From assembly GCF_002742625.1 (NCBI RefSeq), contig NZ_PEBF01000001.1, forward strand, positions 3,410,001 to 3,474,000: a stretch of DNA of 64,000 nucleotides, read 5' to 3'. The notes beneath the pieces were generated by a model, which was not told the DNA's origin, did no database searches, and was given only the letters and a program-made list of their open reading frames with translations. Of the stretch, positions 19,913 through 29,389 are shown one piece after another. This DNA comes from Caulobacter sp. FWC2. GTDB taxonomy: Bacteria; Pseudomonadota; Alphaproteobacteria; Caulobacterales; Caulobacteraceae. The stretch's first letter is position 1, and each line of letters opens with the position of its first letter. Position numbers and translations under genes: made by a program.

Positions 19913-19969
19913 CGAACCCCTCCGTGCTGACGCGGCGGATAGGCGGATGCTTCTGGGGTCCGGTCAAGC

Positions 19970-19999
19970 AAAAGGCCTCCGCCCTTTCAGGCGAAGGCC
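19970..19999 (-). terminator. Intrinsic terminator after the DUF2171 gene
   Basis: On the minus strand GGCCTTCGCC pairs with GGCGGAGGCC (one G-U) around a six-base loop and is followed by TTTT. It starts 19 bases after the stop of the gene at 20018. Confidence 0.7.
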
Positions 20000-20017
20000 G
20001 TCGAAATCCCCGAGCGT

Positions 20018-20260
20018 CTAGTCCTTGGGCTTTTCGCGCCACTTGGACTTGGCGTCGTCCTTGGTCACGCTCAGGTGGAGCTTGTCGTCATTGATATATT
20101 CCACCCAGTCCAGCGGGATCAGGTGGTGCTTGAAGCCCGCGCCCAGATCCAGCTTGGCCAGCTCGATCTCACCGCCGATGATGTGGTCCACGCGACCGAC
20201 ATGGCCGCCGTCCGAGCCGACGACTTCCTGGTGTTCCTTGATTTGCGAGAGGTCGATCAT
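20018..20260 (-). CDS. DUF2171 (PRC-barrel-like) small protein
   Basis: 80 residues with the DUF2171 pattern: EVVGSDGGHVGRVDHI, a Lys-rich middle, HHLIPLDWVEYI and a charged tail. This is a small beta-barrel related to PRC-barrels. Cytosolic; function unknown, though relatives are often stress-linked. It is monocistronic, with its own terminator downstream. Confidence 0.8.
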   Translation of the reverse strand: MIDLSQIKEHQEVVGSDGGHVGRVDHIIGGEIELAKLDLGAGFKHHLIPLDWVEYINDDKLHLSVTKDDAKSKWREKPKD

Positions 20261-20396
20261 GTGTCGTCTCCAAGATTAAGCGAGACCGTGACGGGTCCCT
20301 CGCGACATCAAACGGCCATGCCCCTCGTTAAGTTTCAGCTTGCCATGCACGCATGGATTGTTCTTGATACGTTCTGAGTGGATTTGGGGACGACGC

Positions 20397-21299
20397 ATGA
20401 GCCTTCGCGCCTTTCTCGCCAGCGCCCTGCTTCTGGTCGCCGGCCCCGCATTCGCCGATCCGGCCATCGGCAAGCGGGTCGACGCCATCTTCGCCGACGA
20501 CGCGGTGACCCTGACCGAGGCAGGCAAGACCGTGTTGGTCTACCGCACCAAGCCGCTCGATCCCGCCGCCGAGCCCGGCCGCTCGAACTATGTCGGCGTG
20601 CTGTACGCGCCGGACGGAACGGCCTTGACCGAGGACAGGCCCGGCGACCATCCACACCAGCGCGGTATCTGGTGGGCCTGGATGAAGGTCCAGACCGGCG
20701 GCAAGACCGTCGCCGATGGCTGGTACATGAAGGGCCTCAGCTACTTCGTCCGCTCGAAGACCTTCCTGGGCGACGCCGAGGGCGGCGGGACCCTGACGGT
20801 CGAGGTCGACTGGATGGTCAATTCCGGACCGGAGCTGGCCTATGTCGCCCGTGAGACCACCAAGGTCACGGTGCGCCCTCTGAAGAGCGGCGCGCGGCGG
20901 GTGGAGTTCGACACCACGATCACCTCCCGCGTCGACGCCCTGGGCCTAGGCGGCAGCGAGGACGATCGCGGCTTCGGCGGCTTCTCGATCCGTCTCGTCG
21001 ATCCCGAGCACCTGACCTTCGCCTCGGCGGGGAAGACGATCACGCCGAATGGCGCGGCGATCACCGCCGGCGGCAATATGGGCTTCGCCTGGACCGGCGA
21101 CGGCGCCCCCGCCTGGGCGGTGGGACTGGCCTGCAAGGCCAATGGTCAGGCGGTGACGCGCTGGATGCTGTACAACGACCGTTCGATGCAGAACTGCGTC
21201 TTCCCCGGCCGCGCGCCGCTTGTCCTGAAGAAGGACGAGGCGTTGCATCTGCAGGAAACCTTGGTCATTCGTTCCATTCCCAAGAAGAAGTCCCCGTAA
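20397..21299 (+). CDS. Secreted PmoA-family (DUF6807) protein
   Basis: 300 residues with a clean signal peptide (MSLRAFLASALLLVAGPAFA) followed by the PmoA domain over the whole mature part, including DHPHQRGIWWAW and the Phe/Gly-rich sheet sequences. GGGGA precedes the ATG at 20397. Members are annotated as methane-oxygenase PmoA relatives but are soluble proteins frequently found near carbohydrate genes; no true methane oxygenase activity is implied. Followed closely by two small genes in the same direction. Confidence 0.8.
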   Translation: MSLRAFLASALLLVAGPAFADPAIGKRVDAIFADDAVTLTEAGKTVLVYRTKPLDPAAEPGRSNYVGVLYAPDGTALTEDRPGDHPHQRGIWWAWMKVQTGGKTVADGWYMKGLSYFVRSKTFLGDAEGGGTLTVEVDWMVNSGPELAYVARETTKVTVRPLKSGARRVEFDTTITSRVDALGLGGSEDDRGFGGFSIRLVDPEHLTFASAGKTITPNGAAITAGGNMGFAWTGDGAPAWAVGLACKANGQAVTRWMLYNDRSMQNCVFPGRAPLVLKKDEALHLQETLVIRSIPKKKSP

Positions 21300-21321
21300 G
21301 CGCCCAAGGAAGCCTGGAGAA

Positions 21322-21498
21322 ATGGCCGACATCGTCAATCTGAACCAGGCCCGCAAGGCTAAGGCCAAGGCCGATGACAAGGTCCGGACGTCCGAGAACC
21401 GCGCCAAGTTCGGCCGCACCAAGGCCGAGAAGACCCTGGACGCGGCGCGGGCCGACAAGCTGAAACGCGACCTCGACGGCGCCAAGCGCGAGGACTGA
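21322..21498 (+). CDS. DUF4169 family small basic protein (58 aa)
   Basis: Begins MADIVNLNQARKAKAKADD and continues with NRAKFGRTKAEK and LDGAKRED, the DUF4169 signature. It is highly charged and helical. It lies 22 bases after the PmoA-family gene and 3 bases before the ribbon-helix-helix gene; these two small families are commonly neighbours in alphaproteobacteria. Function unknown. GGAGAA precedes the ATG. Confidence 0.82.
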   Translation: MADIVNLNQARKAKAKADDKVRTSENRAKFGRTKAEKTLDAARADKLKRDLDGAKRED

Positions 21499-21501
21499 GT
21501 T

Positions 21502-21711
21502 TTGGCTGGCTTGAAGAAGCGATCCGTGAACCTGGCCGGCCACGCGACCTCGCTCGCCTTGGAGCCGGAGTTCTGGGCGGTGCTGGACAAGGCGGCGGCC
21601 GATGAGGCGATGAGCCTGGCCGGCCTGATCCAGAGGATCGATCTTGAACGCGGGGAGCGTCCGCTGGCCTCGGCCTGCCGAGTGTTCGCCCTGATGCGGG
21701 GTGGCGGCTAA
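21502..21711 (+). CDS. Ribbon-helix-helix domain protein
   Basis: 69 residues from a TTG start at 21502. KKRSVNLAGHATSLALEPEFW forms the strand and first helix, and DEAMSLAGLIQRID the second helix, fitting the RHH_4 family. Members are thought to bind DNA but targets are unknown. It starts 3 bases after DUF4169 and is probably translated with it. Confidence 0.78.
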   Translation: MAGLKKRSVNLAGHATSLALEPEFWAVLDKAAADEAMSLAGLIQRIDLERGERPLASACRVFALMRGGG

Positions 21712-21736
21712 GTCAGCGAAAAGAGGAAGGCCTCGC

Positions 21737-21994
21737 CTAGTCCCGCAGCTCCGGCGTCACAGCGGGGCGCCGCTGCGTCGGGATCGGTGGCGGCTGCGGG
21801 TTTGGGGCCGAGCGTAGCGTTCTCGACAGCTCCGGCAGGCTCTGACGCCAGTCGGCCTGGCCGCCGGCCATGACTCCCAGCTTCCAGGCCCCCAGGATCG
21901 TCGTCGCCAGGATGGCGATGACCAGTAGGGCCGCGAAGAGGCCGCCGGCGCTATCGCGGTGCGCGTGTCCGTCGTGCGCGAGCGTCTTGGCCAT
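21737..21994 (-). CDS. Small single-pass membrane protein
   Basis: 85 residues. A His-rich N-terminus (HDGHAHRD) precedes one membrane helix (about 18-42, LFAALLVIAILATTILGAWKL), and the C-terminal part is Pro-rich, presumably periplasmic. It starts 2 bases after the stop of the gene at 21997, so the two are likely co-transcribed. I do not recognise the family. Confidence 0.65.
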   Translation of the reverse strand: MAKTLAHDGHAHRDSAGGLFAALLVIAILATTILGAWKLGVMAGGQADWRQSLPELSRTLRSAPNPQPPPIPTQRRPAVTPELRD

Positions 21995-21996
21995 GA

Positions 21997-22206
21997 TCAG
22001 CCCGGCGTCTTGGGCGCGTCAGGAAGCTTCGGCGCATCCGGCAACTTCGGCGCCGAGGCCGAGATGTTCACATCGACCTTCTTGTTCTGCGTGAAGCCGC
22101 CGGACATCACGAAGAATGCGAGAACCGCGACGATCACAACCAGTCCGCCCACGATGAACGCCAGGCCGGTGTTACCGCCACCGCTGCTGCTGGTTCCTTC
22201 GGCCAT
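21997..22206 (-). CDS. Small membrane protein with Lys-Pro-Asp repeat tail
   Basis: 69 residues. A Ser/Gly-rich start is followed by one membrane helix (GLAFIVGGLVVIVAVLAFFV, 14-33) and a tail with the repeat PKLPDAPKLPDAPK. It is the first gene of a two-gene unit with 21737. It is divergent from the UvrD-like gene with 144 bases between. Function unknown. A much longer reading frame covering this and the antisense of uvrD is not real. Confidence 0.65.
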   Translation of the reverse strand: MAEGTSSSGGGNTGLAFIVGGLVVIVAVLAFFVMSGGFTQNKKVDVNISASAPKLPDAPKLPDAPKTPG

Positions 22207-22350
22207 GAGAGTCTCCGTGCCTATTCGGCTTTGTTCGTGATGGCGGATCAACGGTACGTGAGCTCCGAAGTTCCTTTCCCGACACTTCGCCGCCGCTCGG
22301 CGGCGCCGGTTGGGGCTTAAGCTCCGCGCGGTTTGTGCTACATATGTTCC

Positions 22351-24777
22351 ATGTATCCCGATGATGACTCGCTCGAAGCCGCCGGCGGTTTCCCGGGCGA
22401 CCTGCCCTCTCCGCGCATCTCCGACCTGGCCCGGCCGCGCCCGCCGGCCCATGGCCATGCCACGCCCGACTATCTGGACGGCCTGAACCCCGAGCAGCGC
22501 GAGGCGGTCGAGACGACCGAAGGCCCGCTGCTGGTCCTGGCGGGGGCCGGCACCGGCAAGACCCGCGTGCTGACCACACGTCTGGCCCACATCCTGGCGA
22601 CGGGCCGCGCCCGCCCGTGGGAAATGCTGGCCGTCACCTTCACCAACAAGGCCGCCCGCGAGATGCGCGAGCGGATCACCCACATCATCGGCCCGGAGGC
22701 TGAAGGCCTGCGCTGGCTGGGCACCTTCCACTCGGTGGCCGCCCAGATCCTGCGCCGCCACGCCGAGCTGGTGGGGTTGAAGTCGAACTACACGATCATC
22801 GACACCGACGATAACGAGCGGCTGCTCAAGCAGCTGATCGAGGCCGAGAACATCGACGCCAAGCGGTGGACGCCGCGGATCCTGTCGCAGATCATCGACG
22901 GCTGGAAGAACCGCGGCTGGACGCCCGACCGCGTCCCGACCAGCGAGGCGGGCGAGTTCGCCAACGGAAAGGGCATCAGCCTCTATCGTCAGTACCAGGA
23001 GCGCCTGCGCATCCTGAACGCCTGTGATTTCGGCGACCTTTTGCTGCACAATATCAGCCTGTTCACCGGCCATCCCGACGTGCTGGACGAGTTCCAGCGC
23101 CGCTTCAAATACGTGATGGTCGACGAATATCAGGACACCAACGTCGCCCAGTACCTGTGGCTGCGGCTGTTGGCTCAAGGTCGCCAGAACGTCTGCTGCG
23201 TCGGCGACGACGACCAGTCGATCTATGGCTGGCGCGGGGCCGAGGTCGACAACATCCTGCGGTTCGAACGCGACTTCGCCGGCGCCAAGGTCGTGCGCCT
23301 GGAGCGCAATTACCGCTCGACCGAGCACATCCTGGCGGCCGCCTCCGGCCTGATCACCGCCAACAAGGGCCGCCTGGGCAAGACCCTGTGGACCGAGGCG
23401 ACCGGCGGCGAGAAGGTCAAGGTCAGCGGCGTCTGGGACGGCGAGGCCGAGAGCCGGATGATCGCCGACGAGATCGAGCGGGCCAAGAAGGCCGGCCGCA
23501 AGTACAACCAGATGGCTATCCTCGTGCGCGCCTCGTTCCAGATGCGCGCCTTCGAAGAGCGCTTCGTGATGCTGCAGATCCCCTACAAGGTGGTCGGCGG
23601 TCCGCGCTTCTTCGAACGGGCGGAAATCCGCGACGCTCACGCCTATCTGCGCCTGATCCAGTCGCCCGACGACGATCTGGCCTTCGAGCGGATCGTCAAC
23701 ACGCCCAAGCGCGGCATCGGCGACACCTCGGTGCAGAAGCTGCTGCAGATCGCCCGGCTGGGCGGCGTCTCGACCGTCGAAGCGGCGCGCCAGATCATCG
23801 CCAGCGATGAGCTGCCGGCCCGCACGCGGACGGCGCTCAGCAACTTCATCCGCGACCTGGACCGCTGGCGCTCGCTGATCGGCTCGGTCCACCACCAGCG
23901 CCTGCTGGAGACCGTGCTGGAGGAGAGCGGCTATACCGACGCCCTGCGCCTCGACAAGGGTCCGACCAGCCAGACGCGGCTGGAGAACCTGAAGGAACTG
24001 GTCCAGTCGATGGCCGCCTTCGATACGCTTGAAGCCTATCTGGAGCACGTGTCCCTGGTCATGGACCTGGACCGCGAAGCCACCGGCGACGCCGTCTGGA
24101 TCATGACCCTGCACTCGGCCAAGGGCCTGGAATTCCCGCTGGTGTTCCTGCCCGGCTGGGAGGAAGGCGTGTTCCCCAGCCAGCGCAGCATGGACGACAA
24201 GGGCGAGAAGGGCCTCGAGGAAGAGCGCCGCCTGGCCTATGTCGGCATCACCCGGGCGCGCGAGCAGGCCCTGATCAGCTTCGTGGCCAACCGTCAGGTC
24301 TATGGCCGCTGGACGTCGCAACTGCCCAGCCGCTTCGTCGACGAACTGCCGATCGCCCACGTCGATGCGGGCTCCGAGACCGGTTACTATGGCGGCGGCC
24401 CCGGCATGCAGACGACGGCCGCCTCGCGCTGGGACGATCCCGGCACGTCCGCCTTCCAGGCTGGCAGCAGCTATGACAGCCCCGGCTGGAAGCGCGCCCA
24501 GGAACGCACCGCCGGCTTTGGCGAGCGCAACCCCGCCTGGCGTGGTTCCCAAGGTGTCCGCGCCGGCTCGTCCGCCCGCTCGGCCCCGATCGAGGGCGAA
24601 GGTCGCCTGGTCGCCGTCTCGGCCCCCAGCAAGAGCGCCTATGCGCGCGGCGACCGGGTGTTCCACGTCAAGTTCGGCTACGGCCAGGTCACCAGCATCG
24701 AAGGCAACAAGCTGACCGTGGTCTTCGACAAGGCGGGCGAGAAGAAGGTCATCGACAGCTTCGTCGAGAAGGCCTGA
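22351..24777 (+). CDS. uvrD: UvrD/PcrA-type 3'-5' DNA helicase
   Basis: 808 residues, SF1A helicase for repair and replication-fork maintenance. Motif I AGAGTGKT at 64-71, motif II DEYQDTN, motif III GDDDQSIYGWRGA and motif VI YVGITRAR are all seen. The first 45 residues are a family-variable extension. The last 60 residues hold the Tudor-like domain (GDRVFHVKFGYGQVTSIEG) that binds RNA polymerase in PcrA. ATG 22351 was chosen; an in-frame TTG 18 bases upstream is less likely. Confidence 0.95.
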   Translation: MYPDDDSLEAAGGFPGDLPSPRISDLARPRPPAHGHATPDYLDGLNPEQREAVETTEGPLLVLAGAGTGKTRVLTTRLAHILATGRARPWEMLAVTFTNKAAREMRERITHIIGPEAEGLRWLGTFHSVAAQILRRHAELVGLKSNYTIIDTDDNERLLKQLIEAENIDAKRWTPRILSQIIDGWKNRGWTPDRVPTSEAGEFANGKGISLYRQYQERLRILNACDFGDLLLHNISLFTGHPDVLDEFQRRFKYVMVDEYQDTNVAQYLWLRLLAQGRQNVCCVGDDDQSIYGWRGAEVDNILRFERDFAGAKVVRLERNYRSTEHILAAASGLITANKGRLGKTLWTEATGGEKVKVSGVWDGEAESRMIADEIERAKKAGRKYNQMAILVRASFQMRAFEERFVMLQIPYKVVGGPRFFERAEIRDAHAYLRLIQSPDDDLAFERIVNTPKRGIGDTSVQKLLQIARLGGVSTVEAARQIIASDELPARTRTALSNFIRDLDRWRSLIGSVHHQRLLETVLEESGYTDALRLDKGPTSQTRLENLKELVQSMAAFDTLEAYLEHVSLVMDLDREATGDAVWIMTLHSAKGLEFPLVFLPGWEEGVFPSQRSMDDKGEKGLEEERRLAYVGITRAREQALISFVANRQVYGRWTSQLPSRFVDELPIAHVDAGSETGYYGGGPGMQTTAASRWDDPGTSAFQAGSSYDSPGWKRAQERTAGFGERNPAWRGSQGVRAGSSARSAPIEGEGRLVAVSAPSKSAYARGDRVFHVKFGYGQVTSIEGNKLTVVFDKAGEKKVIDSFVEKA

Positions 24778-24810
24778 TCTCCTCGCCCCGGTCGGGGCTA
24801 GAGGTCCCGC

Positions 24811-26298
24811 CTACTTCGCCGGCAAGCTCGCCAGCAGTTTGCGAGCCGCTTCGGCGTTGCTGTCGCCGTGCGGATTGCTGGCCACCGGCGTCAGCAGGGT
24901 CCGCGCGTCGTCGAACCGCTTCTTCTCGATCAGGGCCTGGGCCGCGTCCAGGCGCAGGTGGCTGATCTGGGGGGCGATCTCGACGGCCCGGATGCGCACA
25001 TTGACCAGATTATCGGTCAGCGGCTCCAGGCTGCGAGAGTCGGCATAGCCGTGCAGGGTCGTAGGATTGTTGGGGTCCAACTTGAAGGCGCGGGCGAACA
25101 GCTTGCTGGCCTCGCCGAACGCGGCCTTGCGTTGGCTCTCGTCGGCATAGCCCGTGGCCATGTAGCTTTCGCCCAGGAGGACCAGGGCCTCCTCGTCATT
25201 CGGATTGGCGGCCAGCAGGGTGTTCAGGATCGCCTGACCCTTCGCGCGATCGCCCAAGGTGACCTCGGCGCGGGCCAGGACCATCTGGGCGAAGTGGTCG
25301 TTCGAGCGGCCAGCTTCGGATCGGATCGACGCCAGAACCTTGGCCTGGTCGGCCTTGGGCACCCCCAGCTTCAGCCGCTGGTTATCCAACAACAGGTCAT
25401 CGGGGCCGGACGGCATGGCGGTGACCGTCACCTTGGCCTTGAACCGTTCCTTGCGCGGCAACACCCGGACCTGCAGCGACCGCCGCAGATACTGGCGCAG
25501 TTCGCCGTTCAGCTTGGCCGGATCGGTCCCGAACACCGCCTTCCAGGCCGTCGTCGGCGCCTGACCGCCGCGCACGGCGTCCAGATAGCGCGGCAGCAGC
25601 GCCGCCCGCTTGGGATCCGTCAGGATGTAGTGGGTCAGCAGCCAGGACTGGGCATAGTACATCTGGCCGTCCCACTTGCCGAGTTCGCTCAATCGCTTGC
25701 TCAGCAGATCCTCGGCGGGCAGCCAGACCAGGCTGGGCGTCACCAGGGCGTCGCCGCGCCAGCGGTTGTAGTCGCCGATCACCCGGCGATCGTTCTCCAG
25801 ACTGGCCGTCATGTAGTACTCGGCATAGCCCTCGACCAACCAGGCCGGATAGGCATTGGCGTAGTACTGCATCATGAAGTGGTGGACGTATTCGTGCAGG
25901 GCGATGTCGTCGCCCTTGTTCCAGTCGTTCTCGTTGTCCTCGCTGCGCACGGCGACGGCGAAGACCTCGGTCAGGGTCGGGAAATAGAGCCCCGCCGTAT
26001 AGGGCGGCGCTTCAGGGTACACGCGGCGCAGCTCGTCCTGGTTCCTGACCAGATAGACGGGCAGCTTGCGGGGCGAGCCATCACTGGCGCTGCGGCCATG
26101 CACGGCCCACAGCATGTCGTCGAAGTCCTCGAGCATGGTGGCGTAGTCGCGGACCGTCTTGTCCGTATGCCCGTAGACAATGAAGTGGTCGCTCTCGGCC
26201 CGCTTCCATTCGGCGTGGGCGGCCAGAGGCCCCGCAAGCAGCGCCAGACCCAGCACGCCGGGCAGCGCCCGTCGCAAATTCAACCGTAACATCGTCAT
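24811..26298 (-). CDS. Secreted putative metallopeptidase with TPR tail (DUF1570-like)
   Basis: 495 residues with a signal peptide ending AAHA (about residue 28). A gluzincin zinc site HEYVH (in ALHEYVHHFM) is followed about 20 residues later by EGYAEYY, which provides the third ligand. The C-terminal half (about 310-490) shows helix pairs of the tetratricopeptide type, for example ANPNDEEALVLLGESYMATG. Probably an envelope protease acting on unknown proteins. It is convergent with uvrD; a small GC hairpin lies at 24785-24798. Confidence 0.75.
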   Translation of the reverse strand: MTMLRLNLRRALPGVLGLALLAGPLAAHAEWKRAESDHFIVYGHTDKTVRDYATMLEDFDDMLWAVHGRSASDGSPRKLPVYLVRNQDELRRVYPEAPPYTAGLYFPTLTEVFAVAVRSEDNENDWNKGDDIALHEYVHHFMMQYYANAYPAWLVEGYAEYYMTASLENDRRVIGDYNRWRGDALVTPSLVWLPAEDLLSKRLSELGKWDGQMYYAQSWLLTHYILTDPKRAALLPRYLDAVRGGQAPTTAWKAVFGTDPAKLNGELRQYLRRSLQVRVLPRKERFKAKVTVTAMPSGPDDLLLDNQRLKLGVPKADQAKVLASIRSEAGRSNDHFAQMVLARAEVTLGDRAKGQAILNTLLAANPNDEEALVLLGESYMATGYADESQRKAAFGEASKLFARAFKLDPNNPTTLHGYADSRSLEPLTDNLVNVRIRAVEIAPQISHLRLDAAQALIEKKRFDDARTLLTPVASNPHGDSNAEAARKLLASLPAK

Positions 26299-26562
26299 TC
26301 GCCCCCAAGCGCAATCTTCGATTGAGATAAACGGTTTGACCGAAGACGCGCAAGCCTTGGGCTGTCATTCTGCCGCGGGGGTTGAACGCGACAGGCGGAT
26401 AACCATATGCTAGTCAGGAAGCAGCCAACGCTACAGCCCAAGGCGGCTGAGCATCCAGGCGCTCCATCGCCCACCCGCCGTCACCAACGGCTCCGGGCGG
26501 ATATCTCCACCCCTTATAATCTATCGGGTCCGGCGACACGCTCGACCCCTGTCTGGAACTTT

Positions 26563-26724
26563 ATGAACACCAACTTTACCCGCAAGGCCGCCACCAAGAG
26601 CGCGCCCCACATGCCTTCGACCTTCCGCACCGCGACGCCCGTCCGTTCCGCCCAGCCCGACTGGGTCTGGCCCGGCCTCACCCGCGCCCAACTGCGCGAC
26701 ATCGTCATCGACCAGATCGGCTAA
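26563..26724 (+). CDS. Small hypothetical protein, 53 aa
   Basis: Basic and Thr/Ser-rich, starting MNTNFTRKAATKSAPH and ending in LTRAQLRDIVIDQIG, an amphipathic helix. No signal peptide. A TTATAAT promoter-like -10 lies at 26514, 42 bases before the start, in an otherwise GC-rich region. The TAA stop overlaps the convergent LtrA gene stop. I do not recognise it. It could be a small regulatory protein or a false ORF; codon use supports coding. Confidence 0.5.
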   Translation: MNTNFTRKAATKSAPHMPSTFRTATPVRSAQPDWVWPGLTRAQLRDIVIDQIG

Positions 26725-27884
26725 CGCGGCCGTCTCTCCGCCAGCCACGTCTCCCACGCCCCGACCACGACCAGAACCAGGGTCGAAAGGATCGAGAGGA
26801 CCAGCGGGCTGACGTGGCTCGCGATCGGGATCAGCGCCGCCAACAGCGCCAGGCCGACGATCCGCGTCCTCGACCACTGCCGAAACACAGACAGCTTGAA
26901 GACCAGGGCGCCGAACAGGAACAGCGCCGGTCCGCCGATCACGGCGGCGGCGGTCTTGAAGTCGGTGTGGCCTAGCGGATGGTGCAGCACCCACTCGTCG
27001 CCGACCGCCGCCACGATGACCCCGGCAACCGGCAGAAGGTGGCTGTAGGTATAGGCCACGCGCGCGATCCGGCCCGGATTGTCGGAATGGGCGATCGCCT
27101 CGCTGGCCGCCTCGGCGGTGAACGAGAAATAGATCCACCACATGGCGATGCTGCAGACCAGGGCGCTGGCGAAGGCCGCGATCACCTCGAACGTCCACGG
27201 CAGGCCGCCCACGGTCGCCCCGGTGACGATGACCGACTCGCCCAAGGCGATAATCGTGAACAGGGCGCAGCGCTCGGCCAGGTGACCGCCCTCGACGACC
27301 CAGTCGGTCGAGGACGAGCGCCCCAGGCCCGGCGTCCAGAAGCCCATGGCCGGCGAGGCGTATTCGATCGCCATGGCTACGCCCCAGATCAGCAGCCGCG
27401 CCTCGCCCTGCTGGAAGGCGCCGGCGATCCAGAAGATCGCCGACAAGGACAGCCATGCCAGGATCCGCGCGAAGTTCAACCGGTGGGCCGGCTCTCGCCA
27501 GACGCCGACCAGGAAGAACAGGGTCCGCCCCACCTGGATGAAGACATAGGCGCAGGCGAAGACGAGACCTCGCTTGCCGAAGGCGTCCGGGATGGCGGCC
27601 GAAAGGACCAGGCCCGCCGCCATCATCACGAACAGCATCACCCGCACAGGCGTCCGCTCGGGATCCATCCAGTTGGTCACCCAGGCCGTGAACACCCACG
27701 CCCACCACACGGCCAGCAGCAACAGCCCCGCGTGCAGCAGGCCAAGGCCGGTCGGGTGGCCGATCACGGCGTGCGAAAGCTGGGTGACCGCGAACACGAA
27801 GACGAGGTCGAAGAACAGCTCCACATAGGTGACCCGGGCGTGTTCGTGCTCGCGGCGTTCGCGCAACAGCGGCTTCTTGCTCAT
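26721..27884 (-). CDS. LtrA-family membrane protein (low-temperature requirement A)
   Basis: 387 residues with about ten membrane segments. The family signature VTYVELFFDLVFVFAVTQLSH lies at 18-38, followed by WAWVFTAWVTNWMDPE. Members are of unknown biochemical function; the name comes from a Listeria cold-growth gene. The ATG at 27884 was chosen over the upstream in-frame start at 27950, which would add an unrelated charged stretch. It is divergent from the hypothetical protein at 27976. Confidence 0.85.
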   Translation of the reverse strand: MSKKPLLRERREHEHARVTYVELFFDLVFVFAVTQLSHAVIGHPTGLGLLHAGLLLLAVWWAWVFTAWVTNWMDPERTPVRVMLFVMMAAGLVLSAAIPDAFGKRGLVFACAYVFIQVGRTLFFLVGVWREPAHRLNFARILAWLSLSAIFWIAGAFQQGEARLLIWGVAMAIEYASPAMGFWTPGLGRSSSTDWVVEGGHLAERCALFTIIALGESVIVTGATVGGLPWTFEVIAAFASALVCSIAMWWIYFSFTAEAASEAIAHSDNPGRIARVAYTYSHLLPVAGVIVAAVGDEWVLHHPLGHTDFKTAAAVIGGPALFLFGALVFKLSVFRQWSRTRIVGLALLAALIPIASHVSPLVLSILSTLVLVVVGAWETWLAERRPR

Positions 27885-27975
27885 GACGTCCCTCTTCGCG
27901 GCCACCCTAGAATCCGCTTCATGAGTCTCGCGAGCGGGATTTCGAACCAAAGTCCTCGTCGCGCGCTATGCCGAC

Positions 27976-28479
27976 ATGGACCAGCGGCTCGAAAAGATCA
28001 TCGGCCATCTGAAGGCCTTCACCCTCACCCGCCCTGTCGCCTTTGGCGCCCCGGCCTGCGCCGTGCTCGGCGCCCTGGCGGGACTGGCCATGCAGACCGG
28101 CGCGCAGGACGGCGCCTACACCTCTGAGATGGAAGCCGCCCCATACGCTCAGCAGGCGCAGGCCGAGCCGCTGTCATGGCCAGCAGGCAAGGTCCCGGAC
28201 TATGTCGTCGGAACCGACTTCCTGCAGGCGACGCAGTCTCCACAGCCGATCCAGTACGCCGACTATGAACCGCCCCCGGCGCCGGAGCTTCCCGACTATG
28301 TTCCGGCCCAGCATGGTCCGGCGACGCCGCCCCTGCCGGCCGACGCGCCCAACTGGGCGTCGGAGCGCGGCGATATCCTCGACGTCTCGCTGCCCGAGGA
28401 TCGCAGGCCGCAATCCGCACAGGCGCCCACCCCGCTCGTGATGGCGGACGCGGCCGCTACCGGCATGACGACGCGCTAA
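27976..28479 (+). CDS. Hypothetical Pro-rich membrane-anchored protein
   Basis: 167 residues. A short basic start is followed by a hydrophobic segment (about 21-43, VAFGAPACAVLGALAGLAM), then a long Pro/Ala/Gln-rich tail with no recognisable domain (YEPPPAPELPDYVPA). It looks like an anchored periplasmic linker protein. It lies 38 bases upstream of prmA in the same direction. Family not recognised. Confidence 0.6.
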   Translation: MDQRLEKIIGHLKAFTLTRPVAFGAPACAVLGALAGLAMQTGAQDGAYTSEMEAAPYAQQAQAEPLSWPAGKVPDYVVGTDFLQATQSPQPIQYADYEPPPAPELPDYVPAQHGPATPPLPADAPNWASERGDILDVSLPEDRRPQSAQAPTPLVMADAAATGMTTR

Positions 28480-28517
28480 GGCTCGCTTTTCGCGCCCTTT
28501 AGAGCTAACAGGCGCGA

Positions 28518-29384
28518 ATGACCGACTATACGCCCCAGCAGATCGTCGCCCGCGGCGCGCGCGCCGAAGCCGAGACCGCCGCCGACGCCATCGACAACCA
28601 TCCCGGCCTCGAAGGCGCGACCTACTCGATCCTGGAAGAGGACGAGGACAAGGGCATCTGGCGCATCGACGCCTTCCCGACGACCGACGAGGAAGACGCC
28701 AGCCTGATGGCGCTGCTGGGCGAATACGACCTGAAGGTCGTCCGCGACACCCTGGCCGACGCCGACTGGCTGGCCATGGCGCTGTCGGGCCTGCCGCCCG
28801 TGCGCGCCGGCCGCTTCTTCGTCTATGGCATGCACGACCGCGGCCGCCTGCCGGCCAGCACCGTCAACCTGCGCATCGAGGCCGGCGCGGCCTTCGGCAC
28901 GGGTCACCACGGCACCACCGTCGGCTGCCTGCAGGCCTATGACCGCCTGATCAAGGCCAAGCGCTTCAACAAGGTTCTGGACGTCGGGGCCGGCACCGGC
29001 CTGCTGGCCATCGCCGCCGCCCGCACCGGCAGCAAGCTGGCCGTCGGCACCGACATCGACAAGCCGTCCGTGCGGATCTCCAAGGAGAACGCCAAGGTCA
29101 ACAAGGCCAACGCCAAGTTCGTCCACGCCTCGGGCCTGTCGAACCCGCTGGTGGCCAACAATGCCCCCTACGACCTGGTGTTCGCCAACATCCTGGCCCG
29201 CCCGCTGATCAGCCTGGCCCAGGACATCAAGCGCGCCCTGGTTCCCGGCGGCACGGTCATCCTGTCGGGCCTGCTGCGCACCCAGGAGCGGATGGTCAAG
29301 GCCGCCTATCTGTCGCGCGGCTTCAAGGTCGTGACCCGCATCCACCGCGACGCCTGGGCGACGCTGGTCCTGCAACGGCCGTAA
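28518..29384 (+). CDS. prmA: Ribosomal protein L11 methyltransferase
   Basis: 288 residues. The C-terminal class I SAM-methyltransferase domain starts [12 protein letters not shown], then [17 protein letters not shown] (motif I) and the catalytic NIL loop in [12 protein letters not shown], which is PrmA-specific. The N-terminal domain recognises L11. Methylates lysines and the N-terminus of L11. Cytoplasmic. No operon partner is obvious; the Pro-rich gene lies 38 bases upstream and a repeat follows. Confidence 0.93.
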   Translation: MTDYTPQQIVARGARAEAETAADAIDNHPGLEGATYSILEEDEDKGIWRIDAFPTTDEEDASLMALLGEYDLKVVRDTLADADWLAMALSGLPPVRAGRFFVYGMHDRGRLPASTVNLRIEAGAAFGTGHHGTTVGCLQAYDRLIKAKRFNKVLDVGAGTGLLAIAAARTGSKLAVGTDIDKPSVRISKENAKVNKANAKFVHASGLSNPLVANNAPYDLVFANILARPLISLAQDIKRALVPGGTVILSGLLRTQERMVKAAYLSRGFKVVTRIHRDAWATLVLQRP

Positions 29385-29389
29385 AGAAT

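Noticed and set aside
20397..21299. True methane monooxygenase PmoA
   Set aside because: The protein has a signal peptide and soluble mature part with no multi-helix membrane domain; the family name is misleading.
21997..24666. An 889-residue minus-strand frame across uvrD
   Set aside because: Only its last 69 codons, after the ATG at 22206, look like a gene; the rest is antisense to the helicase.
24785..24798. Terminator between uvrD and the metallopeptidase gene
   Set aside because: The stem GCCCC/GGGGC is only five base pairs with no T tract, too weak to list as a terminator.
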